Assembly (NCBI RefSeq): GCF_016125575.1
Contig: NZ_WGLM01000004.1
Span: 374,501 to 438,500 of the forward strand
Direction: 5' to 3'
Source of the DNA: Limimaricola sp.
GTDB lineage: Bacteria; Pseudomonadota; Alphaproteobacteria; Rhodobacterales; Rhodobacteraceae
Length of the DNA: 64,000 nucleotides
Below are positions 8,157 through 17,163 of this stretch, piece by piece; within the stretch, counting starts at the first letter, position 1; the number at the start of each line of letters is the position of its first letter. The notes beneath the pieces were generated by a model that was given only the letters and a program-made list of their open reading frames with translations, searched no databases and was not told the origin of the DNA. The position numbers and the translations under genes are program-made.

Positions 8157-9461
8157 CTACTCCGCAGCGACGCGGTTGGGGTTGTTGGGATGCGTCGTCC
8201 AGTTGGCGTAATCGCCCGTTACCACCTTGCCGGTGCGCGGATCGACCGTGCCGGGAGCCATCGGTACCATGCTGATGCACCCTTCGACCGGGCAGACATC
8301 GACACAAAGGTTACAGGCGACGCATTCCGCGTCGATAACCTCGAACACCCGGTCATCCTTCATGGCGATGGCCTGGTGGCTGGTATCCTCGCATGCGGCA
8401 AAGCAGCGGCCGCATTTTATGCAGGATTCAGTGTCTATCTTGGCCTTTGCCACGTAATTGAGGTTCAGGAACTGCCAGTCGGTCACGTTGGGGACGGCCC
8501 GGCCGATGACATCATCGACCTTGGCATAGCCCTTTTCGTCCATCCACTGCGACAGGCCGGATTTCATCTCTTCAACAATGCGGAAGCCATAGGTCATCGC
8601 CGCGGTGCAGACCTGCACGGTGCCGGCGCCAAGGCTCATGAACTCGGCCGCGTCCCGCCATGTTGTCACACCGCCGATGCCGGAAATCGGCAGGCCGCGG
8701 GTTTCGGCATCGCGCGCGATCTCGGCCACCATGTTCAGCGCGATCGGCTTCACCGCCGGGCCACAATAGCCACCATGGCTGCCCTTGCCGTCGATCGAGG
8801 GCTCGGGCGACATCGAATCAAGATCGACCGAGGTGATCGAACTGATCGTGTTGATCAGGCTGACCGCGTCGGCCCCGCCCGCCTTGGCCGCCCGCGCGGG
8901 GCCGCGAATGTCGGTGATGTTGGGCGTCAGTTTCACGATGACGGGCATCCGCGTGGTCTGCTTGCACCAGCGGGTGATCATCTCGATCAGGTCGGGCGCC
9001 TGTCCCACGGCAGACCCCATGCCGCGTTCCGACATGCCATGCGGGCAGCCGCAGTTCAGCTCGACCCCGTCCGCGCCGGTTTCCTCGACCAGCGGCAGGA
9101 TCGCCTTCCACGCCTCCTCGACGCAGGGCACCATCAGGCTGACGACGACCGCGCGGTCGGGATAGTCGCGCTTGACGGCCTTGATCTCGCGCAGGTTCAC
9201 CTCCAGCGGGCGGTCGGTGATCAGCTCGATGTTGTTGAGGCCCAGCAGCCGCCGGTCCGCCCCCCAGATCGCGCCGTAGCGCGGGCCGTTGACATTGACC
9301 ACCGGCGGCCCGGCCTCGCCCAGTGTCTTCCAGACCACGCCACCCCAGCCTGCCTCGAAGGCGCGGCGGACGTTGTATTCCTTGTCGGTCGGCGGCGCCG
9401 AGGCCAGCCAGAACGGGTTGGGGGACTTGATCCCGATGAAGTTTGTCGTCAGATCGGCCAT
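8157..9461 (-). CDS. preA: NAD-dependent dihydropyrimidine dehydrogenase, catalytic subunit PreA
   Basis: Reduces uracil/thymine to the 5,6-dihydro form, with electrons arriving from PreT. Residues 1 to about 310 form the FMN TIM barrel with the catalytic Cys in 'NCGCPHGMSERGMG' (about C139). The C-terminal part carries two 4Fe-4S clusters, 'CIKCGRCFAAC' and 'CVACNLCVDVCP'. Length 434 residues is slightly longer than the E. coli subunit. It begins one base after the preT stop, so the two subunits are coupled. Starts at ATG 9461. Catalyses the first step of the reductive pyrimidine pathway whose later enzymes are at 3.5-6.2 kb. Confidence 0.95.
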   Translation of the reverse strand: MADLTTNFIGIKSPNPFWLASAPPTDKEYNVRRAFEAGWGGVVWKTLGEAGPPVVNVNGPRYGAIWGADRRLLGLNNIELITDRPLEVNLREIKAVKRDYPDRAVVVSLMVPCVEEAWKAILPLVEETGADGVELNCGCPHGMSERGMGSAVGQAPDLIEMITRWCKQTTRMPVIVKLTPNITDIRGPARAAKAGGADAVSLINTISSITSVDLDSMSPEPSIDGKGSHGGYCGPAVKPIALNMVAEIARDAETRGLPISGIGGVTTWRDAAEFMSLGAGTVQVCTAAMTYGFRIVEEMKSGLSQWMDEKGYAKVDDVIGRAVPNVTDWQFLNLNYVAKAKIDTESCIKCGRCFAACEDTSHQAIAMKDDRVFEVIDAECVACNLCVDVCPVEGCISMVPMAPGTVDPRTGKVVTGDYANWTTHPNNPNRVAAE

Positions 9462-9462
9462 G

Positions 9463-10797
9463 TCACTTGCCTCCCATGAGGTGAGCGTGGATATCTTCGG
9501 CGGCGTCGCGTCCTTCGGCCACTGCCGTGACGGTCAGATCATCGCCGCCGCTGGCGCAGTCGCCGCCGGCCCAAACGCCCGCCATGCTGGTGCGGCCCGG
9601 CCCGGTGACCACGATCTTGCCACCCTCGATCCGCACCGGCGCATCGACCGTCAGCGTCTGGCCAATGGCCTTGAACACCTGGTCGGCGGGCAGGGTGATG
9701 ACCTCGCCCGTGCCTGTCAGGCCGTCCGGCGTTTCCTGCGTGTATTCCAGCGCGATCTCGGTCACCCGGTCGTCACCGTGAATCTCCACCGGCTGCAGGT
9801 TGGTCAGAATGCGCACGCCCTTTGACGCCGCCAGCACCTGTTCATACCGGCTGGCCGACATCTTTTCGGGGCCGCGGCGATAGGCGATGGTGACGCTGTC
9901 GGCGCCCAGCAGTTTCGACTGCACAGCGGCGTCAACTGCGGTCATGCCACCGCCAATCACCACCACGTTGCGGCCCACGGGCAGTTCCGTCAGGTCATCG
10001 GCCTGCCGCAGCACGCCGATGAAATCCACCGCATCGGCGACGCCCTGATGATCCTCGCCCACCGCCCTCAGCGCGTTGACCCCGCCAAGGCCCACGGCAA
10101 GAAACACCGCGTCATATTCTCTCGCCAGGCCGTCGACCGAGATTTCGCGGCCCAGCGTTTGGCCTGTTTCGACCCTGATTCCGCTGATTCCCATCAGCCA
10201 GTCGACCTCGCGCGCGGCAAAGTCGTTGGTCGCCTTGTAGGCGGCGATTCCGTATTCGTTCAGCCCGCCGGGCTTGGCGCGGCCTTCGAAGATGACCACC
10301 TCGTGCCCGTGCATCGCCAGTCTGTGCGCGCAGGACAGGCCGGCAGGGCCTGCGCCCACCACCGCCACCTGCTTGCCGGTGGCGGCGGCACGGGCAAAGG
10401 GATGTCCCTGCCGCGCCATCGCTGTGTCGGTGGCGTATCGTTGCAAGCGGCCGATCTCTACCGGCTTGCCCTCGGCCGCCTCGCGCACGCAGGCCTGCTC
10501 GCAGAGGTCCTCGGTCGGGCAGACGCGGGCGCACATGCCGCCAAGGATGTTCTGGTCGAAAATGGTCCTTGCTGCCGCCTCGGGCCGGCCGGTGGCGATC
10601 TGGCGAATGAACATCGGAATGTCGATGCTGGTGGGGCAAGCAACGGTGCAAGGCGCATCGTGGCAGAAATAGCAGCGGTCTGCGGCGACGGCCGCCTCGT
10701 GCGGGTCCAGCGGCGGTTGCAGGTCGGCGAAATTCTGGGCGATCTCTTCGGCGGCCAGGCGGCCGGGCGCGATGCCGGGGGTCAGCGGACTGGTCAT
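9463..10797 (-). CDS. preT: NAD-dependent dihydropyrimidine dehydrogenase, electron-transfer subunit PreT
   Basis: 444-residue subunit resembling the GltD module: it moves electrons from NADH through FAD and iron-sulfur clusters to PreA. Two cysteine groups bind clusters: C42, C45, C50, C54 and C89, C93, C99, C103. An FAD-binding GxGxxG is at about 148-153 and a second dinucleotide fold begins at 'VVVIGGG'. ATG 10797 is preceded by GAGGGAG at 10803-10809; upstream frame is not homologous. A diverged RutR-like palindrome at 10851-10866 precedes it, indicating control with the rest of the block. Confidence 0.93.
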   Translation of the reverse strand: MTSPLTPGIAPGRLAAEEIAQNFADLQPPLDPHEAAVAADRCYFCHDAPCTVACPTSIDIPMFIRQIATGRPEAAARTIFDQNILGGMCARVCPTEDLCEQACVREAAEGKPVEIGRLQRYATDTAMARQGHPFARAAATGKQVAVVGAGPAGLSCAHRLAMHGHEVVIFEGRAKPGGLNEYGIAAYKATNDFAAREVDWLMGISGIRVETGQTLGREISVDGLAREYDAVFLAVGLGGVNALRAVGEDHQGVADAVDFIGVLRQADDLTELPVGRNVVVIGGGMTAVDAAVQSKLLGADSVTIAYRRGPEKMSASRYEQVLAASKGVRILTNLQPVEIHGDDRVTEIALEYTQETPDGLTGTGEVITLPADQVFKAIGQTLTVDAPVRIEGGKIVVTGPGRTSMAGVWAGGDCASGGDDLTVTAVAEGRDAAEDIHAHLMGGK

Positions 10798-10850
10798 GAC
10801 GGCTCCCTCAAGGGTGTCGATTTCACCCACAGCCTGCCACATCCGCATTT

Positions 10851-10866
10851 TTTATCAATTGGTAAA
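10851..10866. promoter_or_regulatory. Diverged RutR-like operator upstream of preT
   Basis: TTTATCAATTGGTAAA is an imperfect palindrome matching 11 of the 14 fixed positions of the RutR consensus TTGACCANNTGGTCAA. It lies 54 bases upstream of the preT start, in an AT-rich island within GC-rich DNA. It could be a weaker site for the same regulator encoded at 6435. Confidence 0.5.
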
Positions 10867-10887
10867 TTTTAGGCGGTTCGTGAAGCC

Positions 10888-11805
10888 TCAGAAAGCGAAG
10901 GGTGCCACGGTTTCGCGCCGGCCCAGCGTCATCGCGTCGGCGACATGGATCATCGGGGCAAGGTCAACATTCGATTGCCCGTTGCCGACGAGGTCGGCCA
11001 TCCGCGCGTAAAGGGCTGGATATTCGCCGGCCAGCGCGGGACCGGGCGCCACCGCCACCTCTGCCCCGTCGATCAGCAGGCGGTTGCCGCCCTCGTGCAG
11101 CACCAGCCGCCCCTGCGGTGTCTCGACCGTGATATCCCAGGTCTGTGGCCCCTCGTGGCGCCAGTCGAAAGCGGCACTAACATGGCCCGAAAAGGCCAGA
11201 TCGGCCGCGATGGGCGTCTGCCGTCCCTCGGGGAAGAAGAGGGTCGCGCCGGTCAGGTGAACCGGCTGCGGCAGGATCTCTGTCAGGATCGACAGCGCGT
11301 TGATGCCGGGATCGAAAACGCCCATCCCGCCCGGTTCGAACACCCAGTCCTGCCCGGGATGCCAGCGCCGCACGTCCTCTTTCCAGACGATCTCGGCCCG
11401 TGTCACAGTTTGCCCGGCCAGCCACGCCTTGGCCTGCGCCACGCCCTTGGCCATCCGGCTGTGCCACGTGGCAAAGAGCGTCACGCCCGCCTCTGTCGCC
11501 AGTGCCTGCAGCGCGTGCACTTCGGCCAGCGTCGCACCCGGCGGCTTTTCCAGCATCACGTGCCGTCCGGCGCGCAGGGCCTTCTCGGCATAGGCAAAGC
11601 GCGGAACGGGGGGCAGGCAAAGCGAGACGACCGGAATATCGGGCCGTTCGGCCAGCATGGTGTCGATATCTGTAGATGCCTCGACACCGTCTACACTGCC
11701 ATGACGGCTGACGGTCGCGGCAAGATCCCATGCATCGCTGGCGTTGATCGCGGGCACATGCTGGTCCACCGCGATCTTGCCGATGCCGACAAGTGCCACC
11801 TTCAT
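10888..11805 (-). CDS. Gfo/Idh/MocA dehydrogenase, L-arabinose / D-galactose 1-dehydrogenase type
   Basis: NAD(P)-dependent sugar dehydrogenase of 305 residues. The N-terminal Rossmann motif 'VGIGKIAVDQH' and the catalytic EKPPG at residues 86-90 are clear, followed by 'LFATWHSRMAKG' and 'WKEDVRRWHPGQDWVFEPGG', which I recognise as characteristic of Azospirillum L-arabinose 1-dehydrogenase and related D-galactose dehydrogenases. It would oxidise the pyranose to the lactone. Its start overlaps the dehydratase stop by one base (TGATG), forming a two-gene operon of the non-phosphorylative pentose/galactose route. Specificity between arabinose, galactose and fucose cannot be decided here. Confidence 0.85.
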   Translation of the reverse strand: MKVALVGIGKIAVDQHVPAINASDAWDLAATVSRHGSVDGVEASTDIDTMLAERPDIPVVSLCLPPVPRFAYAEKALRAGRHVMLEKPPGATLAEVHALQALATEAGVTLFATWHSRMAKGVAQAKAWLAGQTVTRAEIVWKEDVRRWHPGQDWVFEPGGMGVFDPGINALSILTEILPQPVHLTGATLFFPEGRQTPIAADLAFSGHVSAAFDWRHEGPQTWDITVETPQGRLVLHEGGNRLLIDGAEVAVAPGPALAGEYPALYARMADLVGNGQSNVDLAPMIHVADAMTLGRRETVAPFAF

Positions 11806-13547
11806 CAGTGCGATTCCCGGCCCACGGCATTGCCCCGACAGCCGACGAGAAAGTCGAAGTCCGCCCCGGTATCCGGCCCCATCACATGGTCATGGAACAG
11901 CTGCGCGTAACCGCCCTGCGGCTTGGGCGCGGGCGGGGTCCATGCCGCCATCCGCGCAGCCAGTTCTTCGTCCGAAATATCCAGATGCAGGCGCCGGTTG
12001 GGCACGTCGAGCTCGATCATGTCGCCGGTCCGCACCACCGCCAGCGGCCCACCCGCCGCCGCCTCGGGCGCGGTGTGCAGCACCACGGTGCCAAAGGCGG
12101 TACCCGACATCCGCGCGTCCGAGATGCGGACCATGTCGGTGATGCCCTTCTTCAGGATCTTCGGCGGCAGGCCCATGTTGCCCACCTCTGCCATGCCGGG
12201 ATAGCCCTTGGGCCCGCAATTCTTCATCACCATCACGCAGGTTTCGTCGATGTCCAGCGCGTCATCGTCGATCCGCGCCTTGTAGTCGTCGATATCCTCG
12301 AACACCACGGCGCGACCGCGATGGACCATCAGGTCCGGCGTTGCGGCCGAGGGTTTCAGCACCGCGCCGTTGGGCGCAAGGTTGCCGCGCAGCACCACCA
12401 CGCCGCCCGATTGGGTCAGCGCCTTGTCGGCGGGCAGGATCACGTCGGGGTTGTGATTGGTCACGTCCTTGACCTGCTCCCACATCGTCTCGCCGCTGAC
12501 GGTCAGGGCATCCTTGTGCAACAGGCCCGCCTCGCCCAGACGCTTAAGCACCACGGGCAGGCCGCCTGCATAAAAGAACTCTTCCATCAGGTATTTGCCA
12601 GAGGGCATCAGGTTGACGATGGTCGGCACATCGCGGCCCAGCCTGTCCCAGTCGTCCAGCGTCAGGTCAAGGCCGACCCGACCCGCCAGCGCGAGCAGGT
12701 GGATGACGGCGTTGGTAGACCCGCCGATCGCGCCATTGGTGCGGATCGCGTTCTCGAAGGCCTCGCGAGTCAGCACGTCGGATGGTTTCAGGTCGTCCTT
12801 GACCATCTGGACAATCCGCCGCCCGGTCAGCTGCGCCATCATCCGGCGGCGGCTGTCCACCGCCGGGATCGCCGCGTTGCCCGACAGGGCCATCCCCAGC
12901 GCCTCGGCCATGCTGGCCATGGTGCTGGCGGTGCCCATCGTGTTGCAGGTGCCGGGGCTGCGGCTCATCGAGGCTTCGGCCTCGACAAATTCCTCCGCCG
13001 TCATCTCGCCGGCCTTCACGGCCTCGGAGAATTTCCACAGATGCGTGCCGGAACCCACACGCTCGCCCTTGTAATAGCCGTTCAGCATCGGCCCGCCCGT
13101 TACGACGATCGACGGCAGATCGACCGAGGCCGCGCCCATCAGCAGGCTGGGCGTGGTCTTGTCGCAGCCCACCAGCAGCACGCAGCCATCCATTTGCTGG
13201 CCGCGAATCGTCTCTTCCACGGCCATCGCAGCGAGGTTGCGGAACATCATCGCGGTGGGGCGGAACCCGCTTTCCGAGACTGAGAAGACCGGCACCTCGA
13301 CCGGGAACCCCCCGGCCTCGTAGATGCCATGCTTCACCCGTTGCGCCAAATCGTTCAGATGCGCGTTGCAGGGGTTCAGTTCGGAAAATGTGTTGAGGAT
13401 GCCGATCACCGGGCGCCCGTCGAACAGGTCGGCCGGAAAGCCCTGGTTCTTCATCCAGCCGCGGTGATAGATCGCGTCCTTCGACATGCCGCCGAACCAC
13501 TCCTGGCTGCGCAGCTTGCGGGGCCATTTGGCAGGTTTGAAGGTCAT
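11805..13547 (-). CDS. IlvD/Edd-family sugar-acid dehydratase, L-arabonate dehydratase type
   Basis: Fe-S dehydratase of 580 residues removing water from an aldonate (likely L-arabonate or D-galactonate/fuconate) to a 2-keto-3-deoxy acid. Cysteine ligands of the cluster are at C60, C128 ('GCDKTTP') and C201 ('CNTMGTAS'), closely matching the spacing in Rhizobium L-arabinonate dehydratase. The N-terminal 'LRSQEWFGG' is typical of that branch rather than of true IlvD. Operon partner is the sugar dehydrogenase downstream. No lactonase, aldolase or sugar transporter gene is adjacent, so the rest of the pathway must be elsewhere. Confidence 0.9.
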   Translation of the reverse strand: MTFKPAKWPRKLRSQEWFGGMSKDAIYHRGWMKNQGFPADLFDGRPVIGILNTFSELNPCNAHLNDLAQRVKHGIYEAGGFPVEVPVFSVSESGFRPTAMMFRNLAAMAVEETIRGQQMDGCVLLVGCDKTTPSLLMGAASVDLPSIVVTGGPMLNGYYKGERVGSGTHLWKFSEAVKAGEMTAEEFVEAEASMSRSPGTCNTMGTASTMASMAEALGMALSGNAAIPAVDSRRRMMAQLTGRRIVQMVKDDLKPSDVLTREAFENAIRTNGAIGGSTNAVIHLLALAGRVGLDLTLDDWDRLGRDVPTIVNLMPSGKYLMEEFFYAGGLPVVLKRLGEAGLLHKDALTVSGETMWEQVKDVTNHNPDVILPADKALTQSGGVVVLRGNLAPNGAVLKPSAATPDLMVHRGRAVVFEDIDDYKARIDDDALDIDETCVMVMKNCGPKGYPGMAEVGNMGLPPKILKKGITDMVRISDARMSGTAFGTVVLHTAPEAAAGGPLAVVRTGDMIELDVPNRRLHLDISDEELAARMAAWTPPAPKPQGGYAQLFHDHVMGPDTGADFDFLVGCRGNAVGRESH

Positions 13548-13622
13548 CGTTCTGTTCGTCCTCTATCTTGCGGGGGTTGGCCGGACGCTAGCACTCCCAC
13601 CGGGGCGGATGCCATGGGCAAT

Positions 13623-14267
13623 TCAGCCCGAAGTCGGGCCCAGCGTCACCACTTGCCCGCCTGCCGCGCGCGCATCCTCGGCGTCATGCGTCACCATCAG
13701 GATCGGCAGCGCGCGGGCCCGGGCGCGGGCAAAGACCATCTCGCGGACCTGATCGCGCAACACCGCGTCCAGCCGCGAGAACGCCTCGTCCAGCAGCAGC
13801 ACGCAAGGCTCTGACAGCAGCATCCGCATTAATGAAACCCGCGCCTTCTGCCCACCCGAAAGTGTTGCAGGATCGCGCCCGGCAAAGCCTTCAAGGCCGA
13901 CTTCGGCAAGTGCAGACTCTATTTTCGCCTGTCGCGCATCTCGATTTCCGCCCGCCCGCAGGCCAAAGGCCAGGTTTTGACCGACCGAAAGATGCGGGAA
14001 CAGCAGATCGTCCTGAAACAGGATGCCAACGCGGCGTCGATGCGCCGGCAGGTCGGTTATGTCCAACCCGTCAAGGATCACGCGACCGCTGGCCGAGAAT
14101 CCGGGGGCAAGGGTGCCTGTGATGAAAGACAAAAGCGTGGATTTGCCTACGCCGGACGGCCCCATGACCGTCAGCACCTCGCCCGACCCGATCCGTGCGT
14201 CCAGCGCAATTAGTGCCGAACCGTCCTTTTCGATCCGCACGTCGCGCAGTTCGAGGCCCTTATCCAT
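13623..14267 (-). CDS. ynjD: ABC transporter ATP-binding protein, YnjD-like
   Basis: ATPase of 214 residues for the importer encoded with it. Walker A GPSGVGKS at about residues 36-43, signature LSGGQ at 136-140, Walker B VLLLDE at 156-161. ATG 14267 is used, with AAGGG upstream; a TTG six bases earlier is in frame but less likely. It overlaps the permease stop by 8 bases. Order binding protein, fused permease, ATPase is that of E. coli ynjBCD, a relative of thiamine and putrescine-like importers with unproven substrate. Confidence 0.88.
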   Translation of the reverse strand: MDKGLELRDVRIEKDGSALIALDARIGSGEVLTVMGPSGVGKSTLLSFITGTLAPGFSASGRVILDGLDITDLPAHRRRVGILFQDDLLFPHLSVGQNLAFGLRAGGNRDARQAKIESALAEVGLEGFAGRDPATLSGGQKARVSLMRMLLSEPCVLLLDEAFSRLDAVLRDQVREMVFARARARALPILMVTHDAEDARAAGGQVVTLGPTSG

Positions 14268-15957
14268 GCGCAAGCCCTTTTCGATGCCGCCAGACGACGG
14301 CCGGAACGCCTATTGCCAGTGCGAAAGGCAGAAGGGCGGCAAGTGTCTGCATAAGGCCGAATGCTGCGATCACGCGCCGATCGCCGCCCGAGGAAAGCGC
14401 GAGCGCCTCGGTCGTCAGCGTCATCACGCGGCCACCGCCGATCAGCAACGTCGGCAAGTATTGCCCAACCGAAACGGCCAGCCCCACCGCCGCCGCCGTC
14501 AGCACTGGGCCCAGCAGCATCGGCAGCCGCACCCGCCATAGCACGCGGTTCGGCCCGGCCCCCAGCGTGGCGGCGATCGTGCCCAACCGTGCGTCCCATG
14601 CACGGTAGGGATCGCCCAGCGACAAGAAGACGTAAGGCAGCACGAAAACCAGGTGCGCCAGGATCACAGGAATCTGCCCGGCGCCAATCCCCGCGTCGAT
14701 CAGCAGCGCCTGCAGACCCGGCAGAAATGCCGTTTGCGGGATCACAAGCGGAAGATACAACAGCCACAACCCCCGTCCCGACAGGCGTAGGCGATAGCGC
14801 TGCTCTGCCTCAAGGCAGCCCAGCACCAATACCAGCGCCATGGCGGTTGACGCGCTGGCGATCCACATCGTCTCGGCCAGCGTCGAGCTCAGCACGGGCC
14901 CCTGCCGAATCCAGACCGCTCCGGACAGCGCGCCGGGTAAAGCGGCGGGAAAGCGCCAGACGTAAGCGACTGACCACAGCATCATTACAGCAATCCCCGC
15001 AAGCACCGTCATCGCCACGATGCTCGCCGCCGCAAGGCCAAGCCAGCGCAGCGGCTCGACGGCCGGGGCGCGGCGCCCGGCTGTCACCCAGCGGCGCCCC
15101 AGCCGCGCAACCACCCGTTCTCCCAGCCACCAAAGCGCCAGCGTCGCCAGCACAAGCGCCAGCTGCAAAAGCGCGCCCGCGGCGGCCTGCATCCGCATTT
15201 CCAGCGCGGGGGCCGACATCCATGTCACGATCTGAACCGACAGCGGCGGCGGCGTGGTAGGGCCCAGCACCAGCGCCATGTCGACAACGGACATCGCGTA
15301 GGTCAGCACCACGTAAACCGGCATTCGGATCTGGGCGTACAGCCGCGGAAAGACCCCGATGATCCAGCCCATCACCGGCCCATAGCCCAGCGACAGCGCC
15401 ACCGCCCGGCTGCGCGCCGCATCAACCTGCCGCAATGCGGCCAGCGACATCAGCAGCAGGAAGGGCACCTCCTTGGTTACCAGCCCCGCTACCAGCGAGG
15501 CCCCCCACGGGTCATGCAGGATCAGGATGTCAGGCGGCACCTGCCACCCGGTCGCCCAAGGCGAGACGATTCGCGCCAGCCAGCCCGAGGGCGCGATCAG
15601 GAACGCCAGACCAAACGCCGCCGCCGCATGTGGCACCGCCAACAGCGGCGACAGCGCCCGCTGCAACAGCCCGAAGGCGCGCGACCCGGTCCAACCCGCC
15701 AGCAACAGGGTGACCGTGCCCAATGCCAACGCTGTCGCGGCGAGGCCCGTGGTGACCGACAGCCGGATCGACCTGTCGATGCCGGGGGTAGACAGCACGG
15801 CGGTAAGGGGCGTCAGCGGTGGCGCGCTCAGTCCGGCCGCCGGCAGGTGGCCCAGCGCCGGACCCAGCGCACCCAGAAGGCCCGCCGCGACCGGCCCCAG
15901 CATGGCCAGCACCGTCAGTGCCGGCACCAGCCGCAACAGGCCCTTGCCGCGCACCAT
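14260..15957 (-). CDS. ynjC: ABC transporter permease, fused double-domain, YnjC-like
   Basis: Integral membrane protein of 565 residues made of two permease halves in tandem, about residues 1-285 and 300-565, each with five to six hydrophobic helices and a cytoplasmic EAA-type loop. Fused two-domain permeases are typical for Fe3+, thiamine and YnjC systems. It starts 6 bases after the binding-protein gene's stop and overlaps the ATPase gene. Substrate unknown; the linked phosphatidyltransferase suggests a connection with phospholipid head groups or their precursors, which is inference. Confidence 0.9.
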   Translation of the reverse strand: MVRGKGLLRLVPALTVLAMLGPVAAGLLGALGPALGHLPAAGLSAPPLTPLTAVLSTPGIDRSIRLSVTTGLAATALALGTVTLLLAGWTGSRAFGLLQRALSPLLAVPHAAAAFGLAFLIAPSGWLARIVSPWATGWQVPPDILILHDPWGASLVAGLVTKEVPFLLLMSLAALRQVDAARSRAVALSLGYGPVMGWIIGVFPRLYAQIRMPVYVVLTYAMSVVDMALVLGPTTPPPLSVQIVTWMSAPALEMRMQAAAGALLQLALVLATLALWWLGERVVARLGRRWVTAGRRAPAVEPLRWLGLAAASIVAMTVLAGIAVMMLWSVAYVWRFPAALPGALSGAVWIRQGPVLSSTLAETMWIASASTAMALVLVLGCLEAEQRYRLRLSGRGLWLLYLPLVIPQTAFLPGLQALLIDAGIGAGQIPVILAHLVFVLPYVFLSLGDPYRAWDARLGTIAATLGAGPNRVLWRVRLPMLLGPVLTAAAVGLAVSVGQYLPTLLIGGGRVMTLTTEALALSSGGDRRVIAAFGLMQTLAALLPFALAIGVPAVVWRHRKGLAHG

Positions 15958-15963
15958 CCGGGC

Positions 15964-17163
15964 CTAGTTGGCGACGCCGTAGCGGCGGGCCCAGTCGGCG
16001 GCGATGCGGGTCATCCAGCTGGGATGCGGTTCTGGCTGGACCTTGCCCAGCTGATCGGGCGTCAGCGTGGCGATGCCGAGGTCCAGCGCGTCGAACCGGA
16101 CCTTGTTGGCGGCGGGCAGCGCGGCCACGTCCAGCACCGTGCCGTAGCCCAGCACGGCCGGGTCCTGCGCGCGGGCCTGCGCCTCGGGCGACATCAGGAA
16201 ATTGGCCACGACCATCGCGCCTTCCTTGGCACTGGAATCAAACGGGATCGCCACGAATGACGCGTTGCCGATCGTGCCCTTGTCCAGCACGAAAGTGCGC
16301 ACGGTATCGGGCAACTGGCCGTTGGCAATGGCCGTGCTCGCCTCGCCCGGGCTGAACGAGATGGCCAGATCGATCTCGCCATCGTTCATCAGTTGCAGCG
16401 CGGCGGGCCCGGTTGCCGGATAGGCGCGCCCCTGGCGCCACAGGTTGGGTGTCAACTCGTCCAGCCAGGCCCAAAGCGGCGCGGTGACGGCGTCATAATT
16501 GGCGTCCGTGGCGGGCTGTTGCAGGACCGATGGATCGGGCAACAGGTCGATCAGCGCCTGTTTCAGAAAGGTCGTGCCCAGGAAATCGGGCGGCTGGGGA
16601 TAGGTGAAGCGGCCCGGATGCGCCTTGGCCCAGTCGAGGATGGTCCCCATGCTGCCCAGCCGGTCAGGCTCGCGCGCGGTGTCGTGGATGAAGACGACCT
16701 GCGCCATCGCCCAGGGCGATTCGTAGCCTTCGACCGGCACGGTGAAATCGGTCTGCACGGTCTTGCCCGCGACATCGACCAGCTTCCAGTTCGGCAGTTG
16801 CTCGGCGAAGGGGCCATAAAGCAGCCCTGCCTCCTTCATCGCGGCAAAGTTGGCGCCGTTGATCCAGATCAGGTCCACCGCGCCGCCGCTTGTCTGGCCA
16901 GCCTGCTTTTCGGCCAGCACGCGGGTGACGGCATCGGCGGTATCGGTCAGCTTCACGTGGATCAGGTTGACGCCATAATCTTCCTGCACCCGCTGGCCGA
17001 CCCAGGCGATGAAATCGTTCGTCGCGGTCGAACCGCCCCAGGCATCCCAATAAACGGTCTGCCCCCGTGCGGCTGCCTCGACCGCCGGCCAGTCCGACGG
17101 CGCGGTGTCGGCCATCGCGAGGCCCGGCGCGAGAAGAGCGAGGATCAGGGCAAATCGTTTCAT
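15964..17163 (-). CDS. ynjB: ABC transporter substrate-binding protein, YnjB-like
   Basis: Periplasmic extracellular solute-binding protein of 399 residues. Residues 1-18 are a signal peptide ending AMA. The family pattern 'GQTVYWDAWGGS...NDFI' at about residues 34-52 is typical of YnjB. It overlaps the stop of the upstream CDP-alcohol phosphatidyltransferase by four bases (ATGA), so the transferase, binding protein, permease and ATPase form one operon. The ligand has not been established for this family. Confidence 0.88.
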   Translation of the reverse strand: MKRFALILALLAPGLAMADTAPSDWPAVEAAARGQTVYWDAWGGSTATNDFIAWVGQRVQEDYGVNLIHVKLTDTADAVTRVLAEKQAGQTSGGAVDLIWINGANFAAMKEAGLLYGPFAEQLPNWKLVDVAGKTVQTDFTVPVEGYESPWAMAQVVFIHDTAREPDRLGSMGTILDWAKAHPGRFTYPQPPDFLGTTFLKQALIDLLPDPSVLQQPATDANYDAVTAPLWAWLDELTPNLWRQGRAYPATGPAALQLMNDGEIDLAISFSPGEASTAIANGQLPDTVRTFVLDKGTIGNASFVAIPFDSSAKEGAMVVANFLMSPEAQARAQDPAVLGYGTVLDVAALPAANKVRFDALDLGIATLTPDQLGKVQPEPHPSWMTRIAADWARRYGVAN

